In this document: one piece after another, positions 11,420 to 20,789 of the stretch
Numbering within the stretch: position 1 is the first letter of the stretch
How the letters are laid out: each line of letters begins with the position of its first letter
DNA from: Clavibacter zhangzhiyongii
GTDB taxonomy: Bacteria > Actinomycetota > Actinomycetes > Actinomycetales > Microbacteriaceae
DNA: 64,000 nt
Reading direction: 5' to 3'
Assembly: GCF_014775655.1 (NCBI RefSeq)
Contig: NZ_CP061274.1
Coordinates: forward strand, 2,232,001-2,296,000
Notes under the pieces: generated by a model
The model's input: only the letters and a program-made list of their open reading frames with translations
Told to the model about the DNA's origin: nothing
Databases searched by the model: none
Translations under genes and position numbers: made by a program

Positions 11420-13686
11420 CCGCGCTGGACCTCTCCGTCTACCTCGTCACCGACCCGGCCCTGTGCGGCGAGCGCGGCGTGCCCGCGGTCGTCGCGGCGG
11501 CGGTCGCGGGCGGGGCGACGGCCGTGCAGATCCGCGACAAGCACGCGAGCGCGGCCGACCTGCTGGCGACCGTGACGGCCGCCGCCGACGCCATCGACGC
11601 GCACGCGTCCGCGCACCCGGACGCGGCCCGCCCGCTGCTCGTCGTCGACGACCGCGTGGACGTCGTCCTCGCGGCCCTCGCCCGCGGTGCCCGCGTCGAC
11701 GGCGTGCACGTCGGCCAGTCCGACGTGCCGGCCGCCCTCGTCCGCGGGATGCTCGACGCCGCGAGCCCCGACCGCCGCCTCGTCGTGGGCCTCACCGCGA
11801 ACACGCCCGCGCACGTCGAGGCCGTGCGCGCGCTGCCCGCGGGCACGGTCGACTACCTCGGCGTCGGCGTGATCCGCCCCACCAGCACCAAGCCCGACCA
11901 CCCGGCGCCGCTCGGGCACGACGGCTTCGGGATCATCGCGGGCCTCTCCCCCGTGCCGTGCGTCGCGATCGGCGGCGTGGACGTGGACGACGTGGACGCC
12001 GTCGCGGCGGCCGGCGGCGCGGGCACGGCCGTCGTGTCGGCGATCTGCGCGGCGGAGGACCCGGAGGCGGCGGCGCGCGAGCTCGCGGCGGCGTGGGCGC
12101 GGGTGCGCGCGGCCGGGGCGACGGGCACGCGCTCGGGCGCCGCGGATGCGGTCGACGCGAACGCCCGTGAGGAGAGCACGCCACCCGCGGCCGCGGACCC
12201 CACGCGCGTCCCCCGCGTCCTCAGCATCGCGGGCACGGATCCGACCGGAGGCGCGGGCATCCAGGCCGACCTCAAGTCCATCGCGGCGAACGGCGGCTAC
12301 GGCATGGCCGTGGTCACGGCGCTCGTGGCGCAGAACACGATGGGCGTGCGGGAGATCCACGTGCCGCCCGTCGCGTTCCTGCGCGCGCAGCTCGACGCGG
12401 TCTCGGACGACGTCGCGATCGACGCGGTGAAGATCGGCATGCTCGGATCCGCCGCCGTGGTCGACGAGGTGGCCGACTGGCTGCGCGCGACGCGGCCGCC
12501 GGTCGTGGTGCTGGATCCCGTCATGGTCGCGCAGTCGGGCGACGCCCTCCTCGACGACGACGCGACCGACGCGCTCCGCCGCCTGCTGCCGCTCGCCGAC
12601 GTGGTCACCCCGAACCTGCCGGAGCTCGCCGCGCTCCTCGGCGAGCCCGAGGCCGAGGGCTGGGACCGGGCGCTCGGGCAGGGGCGCGCGCTCGCGGACC
12701 GCCACGGCGTGCGCGTGATCGTCAAGGGCGGGCACCTGCGCGAGGAGGACTGCCCGGACGCGCTCGTGACCCCGGGCGCGGACGGCTCGCGGACGGCGGT
12801 GGACGTCGTCGACGGCCCGCGCATCGCGACGACCAGCACGCACGGCACCGGCTGCTCCCTCTCCAGCGCCCTCGCGACGCTGCACCCGCGCCGCGGCGAC
12901 TGGCTCGTCGCCCTCACGGAGGCGAAGGGCTGGCTCACGGGATCGCTCGTGCACGCGGACGGCCTCGACGTGGGCCGCGGCGCCGGCCCGCTCGACCACC
13001 TGCGCGCCCTGTGGGACGCGGCCGGCACCCACGCCGGGCCCGTCTCGCGGGAGATGTGGGCGGGATCCGCGGACCTCCGCCGGGAGATCGACGACCTCGC
13101 GTTCGTCCGCCGCCTCGGCGACGGCACGCTGCCCGAGGCGTGGTTCTCGCACTACCTCGCGCAGGACGCGATCTACCTCCGCGCCTACTCGCGCATGCTC
13201 GCCCGCGCGAGCCAGCTCGCGCCCACACCGGACGCGCAGGTGACCTGGGCGCGCGCGGCCGCCGACGCCATCGCCGCCGAGTCGGCCCTGCACGAGGAGT
13301 GGCTCGCCCGGCACCCCGCGCCCGCGGTGGCCGGGCCCGTGACGCGCGCCTACGTCGACCACCTCCTCGCCCACGCCGCGACGAGCGACTACGCGGTGCT
13401 CGTCGCCGCGCTGCTGCCCTGCTACACGATCTACGCCGACGTGGGCACGCGCCTCCGGGCGGCCGGCGCGGCGGCGACGGCGTCGGGCGACGCGCACCCG
13501 TACGGCGGGTGGCTCGCGACGTACGGGGATCCGGCGTTCGCGGCCGCCACGCGTCGGGCCGTCGAGCTGGTGGACGAGGCGGCGGCGCTCGCCGGCCCGC
13601 TCCGGCGCCCGGCCATGCTCGAGGCGTCGCGGCTCTCCTCCGCGTACGAGCGCGACTTCTTCCTTGCTCCGGAGGCGCTCGGCTGA
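11416..13686 (+). CDS. thiE-thiD-tenA: Trifunctional thiamine protein ThiE-ThiD-TenA
   Basis: A 756-aa fusion. Residues about 1-225 are thiamine-phosphate synthase ThiE (LYLVTDP-like start, [21 protein letters not shown]), which joins HMP-PP and THZ-P. After an Ala-rich linker, about 264-525 are ThiD ([40 protein letters not shown]), the HMP/HMP-P kinase. About 545-756 are TenA ([21 protein letters not shown] with Cys669, [14 protein letters not shown] with Glu736), an aminopyrimidine hydrolase that salvages degraded thiamine. The GTG start overlaps thiM. With thiM this gives thiazole salvage, pyrimidine salvage and assembly; no de novo thiC or thiG is present here. ThiE-ThiD fusions are known in Actinobacteria. 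Confidence 0.93.
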   Translation: MTALDLSVYLVTDPALCGERGVPAVVAAAVAGGATAVQIRDKHASAADLLATVTAAADAIDAHASAHPDAARPLLVVDDRVDVVLAALARGARVDGVHVGQSDVPAALVRGMLDAASPDRRLVVGLTANTPAHVEAVRALPAGTVDYLGVGVIRPTSTKPDHPAPLGHDGFGIIAGLSPVPCVAIGGVDVDDVDAVAAAGGAGTAVVSAICAAEDPEAAARELAAAWARVRAAGATGTRSGAADAVDANAREESTPPAAADPTRVPRVLSIAGTDPTGGAGIQADLKSIAANGGYGMAVVTALVAQNTMGVREIHVPPVAFLRAQLDAVSDDVAIDAVKIGMLGSAAVVDEVADWLRATRPPVVVLDPVMVAQSGDALLDDDATDALRRLLPLADVVTPNLPELAALLGEPEAEGWDRALGQGRALADRHGVRVIVKGGHLREEDCPDALVTPGADGSRTAVDVVDGPRIATTSTHGTGCSLSSALATLHPRRGDWLVALTEAKGWLTGSLVHADGLDVGRGAGPLDHLRALWDAAGTHAGPVSREMWAGSADLRREIDDLAFVRRLGDGTLPEAWFSHYLAQDAIYLRAYSRMLARASQLAPTPDAQVTWARAAADAIAAESALHEEWLARHPAPAVAGPVTRAYVDHLLAHAATSDYAVLVAALLPCYTIYADVGTRLRAAGAAATASGDAHPYGGWLATYGDPAFAAATRRAVELVDEAAALAGPLRRPAMLEASRLSSAYERDFFLAPEALG

Positions 13687-13705
13687 TCCGCGCGGAGGAC
13701 CTGCG

Positions 13706-14050
13706 TCAGCGGAGCTGCGCGAGTCGCTGCAGCAGCACGTCGCTCGTCGCCGCGAGCGTGCTCGACGCCCAGAGCAGGACGCAGATCGTGAGCGCGACCA
13801 TGGTGCCGGCGGGGGCGCGCTTCACCAGACGGTCGACCAGCAGCACCAGCACCGACGCGACGGCGACGACCACGCCCGCGACCGTGGCGAACGCCATCCG
13901 CACGTAGGCGGGCGCGTCCGGCGTCGACCAGCTGTTCGCCGCGAGGGCGATGGCCGCGGGCACCACGACCAGGCCGCACAGGAGGATCAGGGGCGCCGGC
14001 AGCAGGCGCGCGCGCACGGGCGGTGGGGCGTCGACCTGGGGCGCGGGCAT
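13706..14050 (-). CDS. Small membrane protein, unknown function
   Basis: A 114-aa hydrophobic protein with three predicted membrane helices (APLILLCGLVVVPAAIALAA, VRMAFATVAGVVVAVASVLVLLV and GTMVALTICVLLWASSTLAA) and a short Pro-rich N-terminus. I do not recognise a family. The start at 14050 is chosen because a TACGCT -10 box ends 7 nt upstream; the longer upstream extension of the frame lacks hydrophobic character and runs antisense into the cupin gene. It converges on the thiamine operon with a 19-bp gap. Confidence 0.7.
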   Translation of the reverse strand: MPAPQVDAPPPVRARLLPAPLILLCGLVVVPAAIALAANSWSTPDAPAYVRMAFATVAGVVVAVASVLVLLVDRLVKRAPAGTMVALTICVLLWASSTLAATSDVLLQRLAQLR

Positions 14051-14057
14051 GACGCCG

Positions 14058-14063
14058 AGCGTA
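14058..14063 (-). promoter_or_regulatory. -10 box (TACGCT), leaderless promoter
   Basis: On the minus strand TACGCT ends 7 nt before the ATG at 14050, with no ribosome-binding site in the gap. Confidence 0.55.
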
Positions 14064-14273
14064 GGGACATCGTCGCGGGCGCGCCAGCGGTCGCGACGAC
14101 GGGGGCGCGTGCTCCGGCCTCGTCCACCGCACCGGGCCCGACGCCCTGGGGACGCCCCGGCCCGCTCCCAGCCGCCCCCGCGGGAGGATGCCCGTGCCCC
14201 GACGCGATCACCGCGCCGGGGCTCCCCGTTCCACGACCCGGGCATCCCGCGTGCCCGACAGAGAGGACCCCGC

Positions 14274-15164
14274 ATGCGCGTCCAGGCCGAGACCCCCGCC
14301 GTCACGATGCCCGCCCACCAGTTCACGGGCGAGGTCCGCCTCCGCTGGATCTCCACCCCGCAGACCCCCGCACAGCGCGCGGTCGTCGCGGCCGTCACCT
14401 TCGCGCCGGGCGCCCGCACGGTCTGGCACTCGCACGTCCTCGGGCAGACCCTGCACGTGACCTCGGGCATCGCCCGGGTGGGCACGCGCGACGGCGGGGT
14501 GGTCGAGGTCGGTCCCGGCGGATCCGCGTACATCGAGGCGGGCGAGGAGCACTGGCACGGCGCCACCGCGCACGCGCCCATGGAGCACATCGCGGTGCTG
14601 GAGGACGGCGACGACCCCATCGCCGCGACCGGCTGGGGCGCGCACGTCACCGACGAGGAGTTCCTGCAGCCGGCCGTGCCCGCGTCCGTCGCGACGCCGA
14701 CCGCCACGCCGGCGGCCGCGCACCACGTGCCGCTCGGCGCGCCCGTGCTCGTGCACGCCCTCCGCTACACGGCGATGTACGGCGAGAAGCCCTTCGACGA
14801 GGCGCTGCTCGTGTACCTCGACAACGGCGCGTACAAGATCCTCTCGCCCGGCGAGGAGCACTACGGCAGCTACGTCTCGGCGGCCGGGAAGGGCGTCGCG
14901 CCTCGGCACGTCGCGTTCCTCTCCTGGCCGTCGGACGACTGGAACCGCGACGTCGCCAGCCACACGCTCACCTTCTCGGACGACACGGGCGCGTTCATCC
15001 AGTCGCTCGTGCTCCCCGGCGACGCGGTGCCGCGCGCGCAGCACGGCTTCGCGCAGGTGGTCGCGGATCCCGAGCACGTCGACATGACGGCGTCGTGGGA
15101 GCAGCTCCGGGTCACGCACGCGGCCGTCTTCGAGGAGCTCGCGGAGCGCGTCCGGCAGCGCTGA
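14274..15164 (+). CDS. Cupin-domain protein with an unassigned C-terminal half
   Basis: A 296-aa cytoplasmic protein. The N-terminal half (about residues 1-125) is a cupin: WHSHVLGQTLHVTSG and GEEHWHGATAHAPMEH supply histidine metal ligands in the pattern of GQ-type cupins related to carboxymuconolactone decarboxylases. The C-terminal half (HHVPLGAPVLVHALRYTAM onward) has no motif I recognise; it may be a second diverged domain. The ATG has a gagagga site. The roughly 220-bp region upstream holds no recognisable gene. Reaction unknown; a role in quinone or aromatic-aldehyde chemistry is possible but unsupported. Confidence 0.8.
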   Translation: MRVQAETPAVTMPAHQFTGEVRLRWISTPQTPAQRAVVAAVTFAPGARTVWHSHVLGQTLHVTSGIARVGTRDGGVVEVGPGGSAYIEAGEEHWHGATAHAPMEHIAVLEDGDDPIAATGWGAHVTDEEFLQPAVPASVATPTATPAAAHHVPLGAPVLVHALRYTAMYGEKPFDEALLVYLDNGAYKILSPGEEHYGSYVSAAGKGVAPRHVAFLSWPSDDWNRDVASHTLTFSDDTGAFIQSLVLPGDAVPRAQHGFAQVVADPEHVDMTASWEQLRVTHAAVFEELAERVRQR

Positions 15165-15277
15165 CGTCACGGGGCGGGCCGCGGCCCGCCCCGGCGCTAC
15201 GCTCGATCCACCGCGAGCGCCTCCTCCTCCCCGCGAGGGGCGCGATCCACCTGAGCGCCCTCCCGGAGGCCACGACC

Positions 15278-16654
15278 ATGACCACGACCACCTCGCGGCC
15301 CACCCGCGCCCAGCGCCTCGACGGGCTCCCGTGGACCCGCCCGCACTCCCGCATCCTCGGCGGCAGCGGCGTCGGCTGGGCGCTCGACGCGATGGACGTC
15401 GGGCTCATCTCGTTCGTGATCGCGCAGCTCGCGGTCGTGTGGGAGGCGGACGCGGGCCAGCTCGGCCTCGTCGCGTCCGCCGGGTTCCTCGGCATGGCGA
15501 TCGGCGCGAGCGTCGGCGGGCTCCTCGCCGACCGGCTCGGCCGACGGCAGGTCTTCGCGCTCACGCTGCTCGTCTACGGGCTGGCCACGGGCGTCTCCGC
15601 GCTCGCGATGTCGGTGGGCGCGCTCATCGCGCTGCGCTTCGTGGTGGGCCTCGGGCTCGGCGCCGAGCTGCCCGTCGCGTCGACGCTCGTGAGCGAGTTC
15701 GCGCCGGCGCGGATCCGCGGCCGCGTCATCGTGATCCTCGAGTCCTCCTGGGCCGTCGGCTGGACGGCCGCCGCGCTCATCGGCTACCTCGTGATCCCCG
15801 CGAGCGACGACGGCTGGCGGTGGGCGCTCGCGCTCGGCGCCGTGCCCGCGGTGTGGGCGATCGTCGTGCGGCTGCGCCTGCCGGAGTCGGTGCGGTTCCT
15901 CGAGGGGAAGGGCCGGCACGCGGAGGCGGAGCGGGTCGTGCGCGCGCTGGAGTCCGCAGCCGGACGGGCTCCGGCCCCGAGCCCGGGCCACGACGACGCG
16001 GCGACCCTCGATCCGGATCCGGCCGACGGCGCCGAGGCCGCCGACGCCGCAGCCGACGCCGCGCCCCGCGAGCGCCTCTTCGGCGCCCGCCTCCGCCGCC
16101 GCACGCTCTCGCTCTGGGTCGTGTGGTTCTGCGTCAACTTCGCCTACTACGGCGCCTTCATCTGGCTGCCGACGCTGCTCGTGGCGCAGGGCTTCTCGCT
16201 CGTGCGCTCGTTCGGGTACACGCTGCTCATCACGCTCGCGCAGCTGCCGGGCTACGCCGTCTCCGCCTGGCTCGTGGAGAGGTGGGGGCGCCGCGTGACG
16301 CTCGCGGTCTTCCTCGCCGGATCCGCCGTGGCCGCCGGCCTCTTCGGCACGGCCGACGACGTCACCTCGATCCTCGTGTTCGGCGCCCTCATGTCGTTCT
16401 CGAACCTCGGCGCGTGGGGCGCGCTCTACGCCGTGACCCCGGAGCTCTACCCGACCCGCGTGCGCGCGACGGGCGCCGGCAGCGCGGCGGGCTTCGGCCG
16501 TCTCGCCTCGATCGTCGCGCCCTTGTGCGTGCCGCCGCTCCTCGCGCTCGGCGGCGTCGCCCTGCCGTTCGGCGTGTTCGCCGCGGTCTTCGCGCTGGCG
16601 GCCGTCGCGGCGCTCACCCTGCCGGACCTCCGCGGCGCGGCCCTCGAGGACTGA
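15278..16654 (+). CDS. MFS transporter (sugar/organic acid porter type)
   Basis: A 458-aa major facilitator with about 12 membrane helices. MFS signatures are present: LADRLGRRQVF between helices 2 and 3, RFVVGLGLGAELPVASTLVSE (helix 4), LPESVRFLEGKGR before the central loop and VERWGRRVTL in the second half. The central loop is unusually long and Ala/Asp-rich (about residues 225-268). The layout fits the NiaP/aromatic-acid:H+ symporter branch; the substrate cannot be assigned. A TACGCT box at 15198-15203 would give a leader of about 70 nt ending in a ggaggcc site. Confidence 0.88.
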   Translation: MTTTTSRPTRAQRLDGLPWTRPHSRILGGSGVGWALDAMDVGLISFVIAQLAVVWEADAGQLGLVASAGFLGMAIGASVGGLLADRLGRRQVFALTLLVYGLATGVSALAMSVGALIALRFVVGLGLGAELPVASTLVSEFAPARIRGRVIVILESSWAVGWTAAALIGYLVIPASDDGWRWALALGAVPAVWAIVVRLRLPESVRFLEGKGRHAEAERVVRALESAAGRAPAPSPGHDDAATLDPDPADGAEAADAAADAAPRERLFGARLRRRTLSLWVVWFCVNFAYYGAFIWLPTLLVAQGFSLVRSFGYTLLITLAQLPGYAVSAWLVERWGRRVTLAVFLAGSAVAAGLFGTADDVTSILVFGALMSFSNLGAWGALYAVTPELYPTRVRATGAGSAAGFGRLASIVAPLCVPPLLALGGVALPFGVFAAVFALAAVAALTLPDLRGAALED

Positions 16655-16703
16655 GCGCGGGTATCCGGTCGGTACGCTCGGAGTCCCGACCCGAGGAGCG
16701 CGC

Positions 16704-16880
16704 GTGGAGCTGTCGAACCTGATCTACCTCGCGATCATCCCGGTCGTGATCCTCATCGTCTTCGCCGTCATCGGCACCTCCCGCTCGAATCCCACGCAGG
16801 ACGCCCAGGACGCCGTCGCCCGCGAGCGCCGCGCGGCCCGCAAGGCCGAGCGGGAGCGGAAGAGGGCCGAGCGCGGCTGA
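16704..16880 (+). CDS. Small single-pass membrane protein, unknown
   Basis: A 58-aa protein starting at GTG 16704: VELSNLIYLAIIPVVILIVFAVIG forms one membrane helix, followed by a strongly basic, Arg/Glu-rich coiled tail (RERRAARKAERERKRAERG). A gaggag site precedes the start and a TACGCT -10 box lies at 16673-16678. The helix-plus-basic-tail design suggests a membrane-anchored scaffold or nucleic-acid-proximal peptide; function unknown. Confidence 0.6.
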   Translation: MELSNLIYLAIIPVVILIVFAVIGTSRSNPTQDAQDAVARERRAARKAERERKRAERG

Positions 16881-16934
16881 TCGGCGCTGGGGAGCATCCG
16901 CACGCCGCGCCCGTCCGCTGCGCATCCTGGGCGG

Positions 16935-17147
16935 ATGCCTCCCGCCACCGCCCGTCGTCGCGCCCTCCGCGACGCGGCCGTCCTCACGGCCTTCGTCCTC
17001 ATGTCGCAGCTGGTCGTGGTGCCGCTGGTCCGCGGAGACCCGGCGACGGAGCACCTCGGGCCCGCGCTCGTCGCCGGCGTCCTCGTCTTCGCCGCCGCCT
17101 ACCTGATCCGCCGGGCAGCGGACAGGGCACGCGGCGACCGCGGCTAG
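16935..17147 (+). CDS. Small two-helix membrane protein, unknown
   Basis: A 70-aa protein with two hydrophobic segments (AAVLTAFVLMSQLVVVPLV and LGPALVAGVLVFAAAYLI) and a basic C-terminus. I do not recognise the family. It ends 15 bp before a bidirectional hairpin terminator shared with the convergent helicase gene, which supports it as a real transcription unit. No clear ribosome-binding site is seen; CATCCT six bases before the ATG may be a weak -10 box. Confidence 0.6.
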   Translation: MPPATARRRALRDAAVLTAFVLMSQLVVVPLVRGDPATEHLGPALVAGVLVFAAAYLIRRAADRARGDRG

Positions 17148-17162
17148 CGGCCACCTCACGCA

Positions 17163-17198
17163 CGACGCCCCCGCGACCAGCAGGTCGCGGGGGCGTCG
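17163..17198. terminator. Bidirectional hairpin terminator
   Basis: A perfect 16-bp stem (cgacgcccccgcgacc / ggtcgcgggggcgtcg) with a 4-nt loop lies between the convergent small membrane protein gene and the SNF2 helicase gene, and can serve both. Confidence 0.75.
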
Positions 17199-17216
17199 TC
17201 GTGCGGGGCGCGCCGG

Positions 17217-19349
17217 CTACGCGGCCAGCGCCTCCTCGAGCAGGTGCGAGAGCGCGTCGAGCTGGACCGACGTGGATCCGGCCTCGTCGAAGTCCTCGCC
17301 GTCGAGCGCGCGCGCCGCGAGGCCCGCCTTGCTGTCGATGAGCTCCGCGATCTTCGCGTCGATCGTCTGCGCCGCGATGATCCGCCACGCGGTGACGGGC
17401 TCCTCCTGGCCGATGCGGTGGACGCGGTCGATGGCCTGCGTCTGCTCCGCGCTCGTCCAGCTGAGCTCGGCGAGCACGACGTTGGACGCCGCCTGCAGGT
17501 TGAGGCCGACGCCCGCCGCGGTGAGCGAGCAGACCACGACCTGCACCTCGGGGTCGTTCTGGAAGGAGTCGATCGCGTTCTGGCGCGCCGCCGGCGACTG
17601 GTCGCCGCGGATGGAGACCGAGCGGATGTCGCGCTTCGCGAACGTGGCCTCGGCCTGGTCCATCACGTCGACGTGCTTCGCGAAGAACACGACCTTGCCC
17701 ACCGAACGGGCGAGCTGCGCGGCGTAGTCGGCCGCGAGCACGGCCTTCGCCTGGCCGATGCGGCGGACCATGGTGAAGACGTTCTCGCCGGTCTTCTGCG
17801 CCTTGGCCTCGTCGAGCTCGGACTGCGCGACGAGCCGGATGAGGTGCGCGCGTTCCGTGGCGGGCCCGTCCATGACGTCGGGCACGGTCGTGCCGCGGGC
17901 CCCGACGAGGGCCGTGAAGCGCTTGACGAGGCGCGCCGCGAGCTCGCGCTCGGCCTGGCGGATGGAGCGGCCCAGGTCGTCGTCGAGCTCGACGGGCAGG
18001 TCGGCGATGCGCTTGGAGGGCAGGTCGGTCGCCACGTCGATCTTGCGGCGGCGGACGATGCCGAGGTCGATGACCGCGCGCCGCGCCTCGGCGAAGAAGC
18101 CGGGGTCGGCCGGCGTGAGGCCCGCCTCCTCCAGCTCGCCCATGAGGACCGAGGTGGGCTTGTCGCCGTCGATCCAGCCGAGGAACTGCCAGATGGCGCG
18201 GAAGTCGTCGATGTCGTTGATGAGCGGCGTGCCGGTGAGCGCCATGAGCAGCGGCGCCGACTGGCGCTGGCGGATGCTCTCGGCGAGCGCGAGCACGAAC
18301 TTCGAGCGCTGCGACTGCAGGTTCTTGATGAAGTGCGCCTCGTCGACGACCATGCCGCGGAAGCCGAGCGTGCGCAGCCAGCCGATGTGCCGGTCGAGCA
18401 CCTCGTAGTTGACGATGACCACGTCGGCGAACGCGTCGAGGCCGAGGCCGTCGCCGTGGATCACGGTGGCGCGGCGGTGCGGCGTCCAGCGCTCCACCTC
18501 CCGCTTCCAGTTCATCTTCACGACGTTCGGGACGACGACGAGCAGCGGGTACGCGTCGGCGACCGACGCGGCCAGCAGCGCCTGCGCGGTCTTGCCGAGG
18601 CCGGGCTCGTCGGCGAGGAGGAACTCGCGGTGGCCGAGGCGGACGCTCTCGAGGAAGCGGGCCTGGTGGCGCATGAGCTCGAGGCCGTGCGGCGACAGGC
18701 GGTCGATGCGCGGGCTCTCGGGCAGGTCCATGCTCGCGATGCCGCCGCCGGCGCCGTACTCGAACGACTTGAACAGCGGGCCGAGCAGCTCCCAGTTCGC
18801 CAGCAGGCGCGTGGGCGGGGCGGCGGGCGCGGGCCGGTCGAGGTCGGGCTCGAGGAACGGGTTCGCGAGCACGCGGGCCTTGACCGACGGCGGGACGACC
18901 TGGCGCTCGTGCAGCTTGGCGAGCGCGGGATCCTCGGGCTCGGGCTCGGGCTCGTCCTCGACGACCATCTCGACGCCGCCGTCGAACAGCATGTGCTTGC
19001 GCATGGCGCGGGCGGTCTCGGAGAGCTTGGCGTCGGGATCCAGCAGCGGCAGCACCGAGGTGTCGCGCGCGGCCGTGCGGGCCAGGATGCTCGCGATGCC
19101 GTCGAGGCGCTTCAGCGTCTCGGCGCGCTCGGAGTCGCTGAGCGGCGTGGCCGGGTCCTTCGCGTGCGTGCGCTCCTCGCGCATCAGCACCGCGATGACC
19201 TGGAACTTCGTGCGGTTGACGGGCTTGAGCTTGCCGCGCTGGGCGGCCTGCTCGATCTCGCGCACGGCGCGCGCGAGGACCGGGATCAGTCCCTCGTTGT
19301 CGATCGTGCGCGTGCGGGCGGAGGACCGCCGCTGGCCGGTGCGAGCCAT
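17217..19349 (-). CDS. SNF2-family DNA-dependent ATPase/helicase
   Basis: A 710-aa protein of helicase superfamily 2. The N-terminal 200 residues are charged and unassigned, with an acidic stretch (EDEPEPEPEDP). The ATPase core has motif I DEPGLGKTAQ (Lys253; the second residue after D is Pro instead of the usual Met), motif II VDEAHFIKN, motif III LTGTPLIND and the C-terminal motifs VVVCSLTAAGVGLNLQAA and AIDRVHRIGQ. It translocates on DNA or displaces proteins rather than unwinding; bacterial targets include RNA polymerase and nucleases. It stands alone, with a roughly 290-bp upstream region. A cagtgaacaaggag site precedes the ATG. A restriction or defence role is not supported by the neighbours. 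Confidence 0.9.
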   Translation of the reverse strand: MARTGQRRSSARTRTIDNEGLIPVLARAVREIEQAAQRGKLKPVNRTKFQVIAVLMREERTHAKDPATPLSDSERAETLKRLDGIASILARTAARDTSVLPLLDPDAKLSETARAMRKHMLFDGGVEMVVEDEPEPEPEDPALAKLHERQVVPPSVKARVLANPFLEPDLDRPAPAAPPTRLLANWELLGPLFKSFEYGAGGGIASMDLPESPRIDRLSPHGLELMRHQARFLESVRLGHREFLLADEPGLGKTAQALLAASVADAYPLLVVVPNVVKMNWKREVERWTPHRRATVIHGDGLGLDAFADVVIVNYEVLDRHIGWLRTLGFRGMVVDEAHFIKNLQSQRSKFVLALAESIRQRQSAPLLMALTGTPLINDIDDFRAIWQFLGWIDGDKPTSVLMGELEEAGLTPADPGFFAEARRAVIDLGIVRRRKIDVATDLPSKRIADLPVELDDDLGRSIRQAERELAARLVKRFTALVGARGTTVPDVMDGPATERAHLIRLVAQSELDEAKAQKTGENVFTMVRRIGQAKAVLAADYAAQLARSVGKVVFFAKHVDVMDQAEATFAKRDIRSVSIRGDQSPAARQNAIDSFQNDPEVQVVVCSLTAAGVGLNLQAASNVVLAELSWTSAEQTQAIDRVHRIGQEEPVTAWRIIAAQTIDAKIAELIDSKAGLAARALDGEDFDEAGSTSVQLDALSHLLEEALAA

Positions 19350-19628
19350 GCAACTCCTTGTTCACTGCCGGTGCCAGGCCGCGCCTGCGCTCCCGGATCG
19401 GAAGGACTTCGCGTCCGTCGCGCACGGTGACGCGTGCGGTCGGACGGTGGCGAGGGGACCTTCCTCGAGCAACCGGGGGCTCCGGGTCGGGGGTGGGATG
19501 CGGGTCCGCCGCCTGCGCCCGGCCGCCTCGGGGAGGACGGGCACATGAGGAGTTTAGGGCACGGCGGGGCCCCGGTGCGCCGTGGTGCGCGGCGCGGCTC
19601 GGCCCGGTCGCCGGGAGCGGCCCCGGCC
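19350..19628. other. Intergenic region between divergent helicase and reductase genes
   Basis: About 280 bp, one of the two longest gene-free stretches here. It contains the ribosome-binding site of the helicase gene on the minus strand and the promoter of the reductase gene at its right end. I see no RNA gene, strong hairpin or operator palindrome in it. Confidence 0.5.
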
Positions 19629-19634
19629 TAGGGT
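19629..19634 (+). promoter_or_regulatory. -10 box (TAGGGT), leaderless promoter
   Basis: TAGGGT ends 6 nt before ATG 19641 with no Shine-Dalgarno sequence between. Confidence 0.6.
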
Positions 19635-19640
19635 GGATGC

Positions 19641-20789
19641 ATGACGGATCAGGCGACACCCACCGGTACCAACGAGGCGGGCGCCCCCGGCCGCTACGTC
19701 GAGGAGGGTGAGTTCACCCGCGACACGAACTACATCGAGGACCGCATCCTGCGGGACGGATCCCAGGGCTGGCCCGTCGAGGCCGGCCGCTACCGCCTCG
19801 TCGCGGCGCGGGCGTGCCCGTGGGCGAACCGCTCGGTCATCGTCCGCCGCCTGCTCGGGCTCGAGGACGCCATCTCGCTCGGCCTGCCCGGCCCCACGCA
19901 CGACGCCCGCAGCTGGACCTTCGACCTCGACCCCGACGGCCGCGACCCGGTGCTCGGCACGGAGCGCCTGCAGGAGTCGTTCCTCGCGCGCTTCCCCGAC
20001 TACCCGCGCGGGATCACGGTGCCCGCCCTCGTCGACGTCCCCTCCGGCCAGGTCGTCACCAACGACTACCCCCAGATCACGCTCGACCTCTCCACCGAGT
20101 GGACCGAGCACCACCGCGAGGGCGCGCCCGACCTCTACCCCGAGCACCTGCGCGCGGAGATCGACGAGGTCGCCGACCTCGTCTTCCGCGACGTGAACAA
20201 CGGCGTGTACCGCTGCGGCTTCGCCGGATCGCAGGAGGCGTACGAGAAGGCCTACGACCGCCTCTTCTCCCGGCTCGACTGGCTGAGCGAGCGCCTCGCG
20301 GGCCAGCGCTACCTCGTGGGCGACACGATCACCGAGGCCGACGTGCGCCTCTTCACCACGCTCGCCCGCTTCGACGCCGTGTACCACGGGCACTTCAAGT
20401 GCAACCGGCAGAAGCTCGACGAGATGCCCGTGCTGTGGGCGTACGCGCGCGACCTGTTCCAGACGCCCGGCTTCGGCGACACCATCGACTTCGTGCAGAT
20501 CAAGCAGCACTACTACCTGACGCACACCGACATCAACCCGACCCGCGTCGTGCCCGTCGGCCCCGAGACCTGGGGCTGGCTCGAGCCGCACGGGCGCGAG
20601 GAGCTGGGCGGCCGCCCGTTCGGCGACGGGACCCCTCCGGGCCCGGTGCGCGAGGACGAGCGCGTGCCCGAGGGCCACGGCGCCGTGCCGCGCGGCGGAC
20701 GCGCGACCCGGCCGTCCGAGGCGCGTGCCGCCGTCTCCGGGACGCCCGTGCCCGGGTCGGCCGGTGCGGACTCCGCGGGTCGCGCCTGA
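19641..20789 (+). CDS. Glutathionyl-hydroquinone reductase-like protein (Xi-class GST family)
   Basis: A 382-aa member of the ECM4/YqjG group: N-terminal thioredoxin-fold with the catalytic ACPWANR (Cys59), then an all-alpha domain with LVGDTITEADVRLFTTL and the conserved VYHGHFKCN. In glutathione users these enzymes reduce S-glutathionyl-hydroquinones; in a mycothiol-using actinobacterium the thiol partner is probably mycothiol (inference). The last 60 or so residues are Pro/Gly-rich and poorly conserved. Its stop overlaps the next start (TGATG), so the following alpha/beta-hydrolase-like protein is translationally coupled. Confidence 0.9.
   Translation: MTDQATPTGTNEAGAPGRYVEEGEFTRDTNYIEDRILRDGSQGWPVEAGRYRLVAARACPWANRSVIVRRLLGLEDAISLGLPGPTHDARSWTFDLDPDGRDPVLGTERLQESFLARFPDYPRGITVPALVDVPSGQVVTNDYPQITLDLSTEWTEHHREGAPDLYPEHLRAEIDEVADLVFRDVNNGVYRCGFAGSQEAYEKAYDRLFSRLDWLSERLAGQRYLVGDTITEADVRLFTTLARFDAVYHGHFKCNRQKLDEMPVLWAYARDLFQTPGFGDTIDFVQIKQHYYLTHTDINPTRVVPVGPETWGWLEPHGREELGGRPFGDGTPPGPVREDERVPEGHGAVPRGGRATRPSEARAAVSGTPVPGSAGADSAGRA

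Noticed and set aside
17217-19349. SNF2 ATPase as part of a DISARM- or restriction-like defence system
   Set aside because: Neighbours are small membrane proteins and a thiol reductase; no methyltransferase, nuclease or other defence gene is nearby.
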